Shown here: positions 62,209-64,000 of the stretch, one piece after another
Layout: every line of letters starts with the position of its first letter
Numbering within the stretch: position 1 is the stretch's first letter
Source of the DNA: Clytia hemisphaerica
Lineage: Eukaryota > Cnidaria > Hydrozoa > Leptothecata > Clytiidae
Reading direction: 5' to 3'
Assembly (NCBI GenBank): GCA_902728285.1
Contig: CACVBU010001357.1
Location: forward strand, 114,719-178,718
DNA length: 64,000 nucleotides
The notes under the pieces: model-generated
What the model saw: only the letters and a program-made list of their open reading frames with translations
The model's database searches: none
Told to the model about the DNA's origin: nothing
Translations under genes and position numbers: made by a program

Positions 62209-62453
62209 TTTTATAAGAACAAACTATATAAGAACATAAGGCTTCGAGGCCCAAAAATTTAAGAACATTCTAAGAACATACTAAGGCTTTGGAGACTTAA
62301 AAACATGCAATTTCTTAAGAAATTACATCAAAATGCTCAAAAAATGCTGAAAATAAGAACATTTTAAGAACATTTTTAGGCTTCCAATCCAAAAAACTAA
62401 GAACATCCGAAGGCTTCGAAAATTTTTGACGTTCTTATAAAAAAAAAACGTGT
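62209..62453. mobile_element. MITE of the ACACG/GTTCTTATA family (best-preserved copy)
   Basis: 245 bp with inverted ends ACACGTTTTTTTTATAAGAAC and GTTCTTATAAAAAAAAAACG. The interior repeats AAGAACAT and AAGGCTT. Confidence 0.75.
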
Positions 62454-63167
62454 AAATCGCCAAAACCAATTGGCGGGTTTTGAATTTTAGAGGCTCTAAA
62501 TTTGCATCTGAAAGTATTTCTGATATAAGGCTGATAAATAATGGTAAAATCTTTACCATAAATTGAACCCGGATGAATAACAGTCAGCCACTACATCAGA
62601 CAATATCAAATGATCTTTCAAACTTCTACATTTACAAAGTAAAAATATGCTTGTCTCAAGTAATAGACTACCGGTATCCGTTACTTTGCTTTCAAGTCAA
62701 GTACTTTGATAGTGATAGTCATGATATACATTCGCTATCGCATTACTCACCAGAAGAAAATATCACAAAAAATAAAAAAAACTTTCTATAAAGAACCAGT
62801 AGCTTGTCAACAGGATATCAGGATGTAAGATCGATGGATTCATTCAAAAAATGTATTTCTGATAGGATTGGTACTAAGCAAACAAAAAGTATAGCATGAC
62901 AATTCAACTTTTTAGTCCTAAATACCATCTTGTTTATTTAGCACTTTCTCAATTAAATTCAGATAGCAAATTGAAATTTTTTGTCAAAATTGTAAAACGA
63001 GGAACTTTTGGTCCTTTACTCCAAAAACGGCAAAAATCAATGAAAGATAGTTCGGTTAAAAATCTACAGAATTGAATTGAAATCTTCAAGTCTAAAACCA
63101 CAAGCGTTTAAAATAATTCTATGCAACTTTACATAATAGGCGTAAAAGCCATTGCACCGTCAACGCG

Positions 63168-63277
63168 CTACTGTCCCACACGGCACACAACGTCAAAACA
63201 ATGTCCATGTGACATTCATAACGTTCAAATAACGTTATTTGAACGTTAAAACAACGTTGTGTGTCAGCTGGGGTAGT
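63168..63277. mobile_element. Small palindromic MITE with AACGTT core
   Basis: A perfect 28-bp palindrome (63220-63247, AACGTTCAAATAAC at its left half) is centred in imperfect arms sharing CACACAACGT, with outer ends CTACTGTCCC / GGGGTAG. Confidence 0.55.
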
Positions 63278-64000
63278 ATTGATAATTAACTTCAATCTAA
63301 AACACAAGGGTTCTCTCACGCAGCACCGTAAAAGTACCTTGGGATCAGACTTGTACGTTTTCTGATTGTCTCGATCTCAATATCTTATCGGTAAACTACG
63401 TGATAATTAAAGATAATCAAGATTAAACAAATAGGCGGAATCTACGACTGATAATTGACTATGGTGAAACGTTATCTCAAACTAAGATATTAGTAGTGTT
63501 TATATCGTACTAAACTCGTCTTTTTTGCTTAGGACCCTTTCACTTCAAATATCAATGTATACATTTATAAGTTTTAGGCTGATTTGACTCTGGTGTTGAT
63601 TCCTTCTTTAGAAGAGAGAAGTTCGAAATGAAAATGAAATTAAAAGAGATCAGTTGAAAATCAATATCGTTCAAATTTATATGCAATTATAAATCTAAAT
63701 TACACATTTAATTGTTCATAAATTGATTTAAAACTAGTTATCTAGAGAGACGGAACCATTTTGAAGAAAAATGGAGGTCTTTAGAACAATTAAATAAACC
63801 GACATTTTAAGGTTCAATCTTTCAGTCTCGTACCCCTCAAAGTAAGTTATTTGTTTGAAGAGTGCATTTTTCATTTCAAAAAGATTATATTTCTAGCATA
63901 TTTTAAAAGAGAAAAAAATATCATAAATTGGTAAATTACGGTAAAGAGTATTTCCTTGGTTTGGTATTTTTTTTTAAACGATGACTTACCAGAAAACTTT

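Larger units (their letters stand above)
59468..64000. other. Gene-free stretch upstream of the GPCR
   Basis: No convincing exon on either strand. Contains two MITEs of the ACACG/GTTCTTATA family and a palindromic element near 63168-63277. The rest is AT-rich DNA without recognised structure. Confidence 0.4.

Overview
The window looks like invertebrate genomic DNA, most probably a hydrozoan cnidarian. It is AT-rich, has multi-exon genes with short GT-AG exons, carries an innexin gene of cnidarian type, and is crowded with short inverted-repeat transposons. Gene structures below were rebuilt by hand from splice sites, reading phase and family knowledge. No transcript data or database search was available.

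Layout. (1) 380-1249 (+): a divergent Q50 homeobox gene, followed by about 4 kb of gene-poor DNA with a nested MITE. (2) 5152-22150 (+): a 21-coding-exon gene for a secreted PA14-domain protein of about 1,663 residues with a long low-complexity tail. Its intron 9 is split by a 5-kb transposon (about 10593-15560) that has long inverted repeats and a decayed PIN/FEN1-like nuclease gene. (3) 44846-23055 (-): a 17-exon ZGPAT homologue (CCCH finger, Tudor-like segment, G-patch, C-terminal coiled coil; 538 residues when the insertion is disregarded). It converges tail-to-tail with the PA14 gene. (4) 24564-26974 (+): an innexin gene nested on the opposite strand inside the last ZGPAT intron. (5) 52067-47585 (-): an ELAV/Hu RNA-binding protein with three RRMs. 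(6) 59467-57929 (-): an intronless rhodopsin-class GPCR. No gene was recognised from 59468 to 64000.

Two things stand out in ZGPAT. First, a 1.9-kb PIF/Harbinger-like element with a 3-bp TAA duplication (34571-36481) sits inside coding exon 10. Deleting it with one TAA restores a perfectly phased exon. Second, the donor end of exon 16 is the first unit of a tandem array of about 53 copies of 42 bp (29935-32142). Every unit carries the same 5' splice site. A unit is 14 codons, so using a later donor would add multiples of a 14-residue repeat.

Other mobile DNA includes a MITE with 5-bp duplications nested in a second MITE family, two MULE-like copies each with 9-bp duplications, a TA-MITE whose unoccupied site survives in a neighbouring tandem duplication, and several foldback elements. 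The PA14 gene has an in-frame stop followed by a 50-codon coding-like extension and a probable alternative terminal exon.
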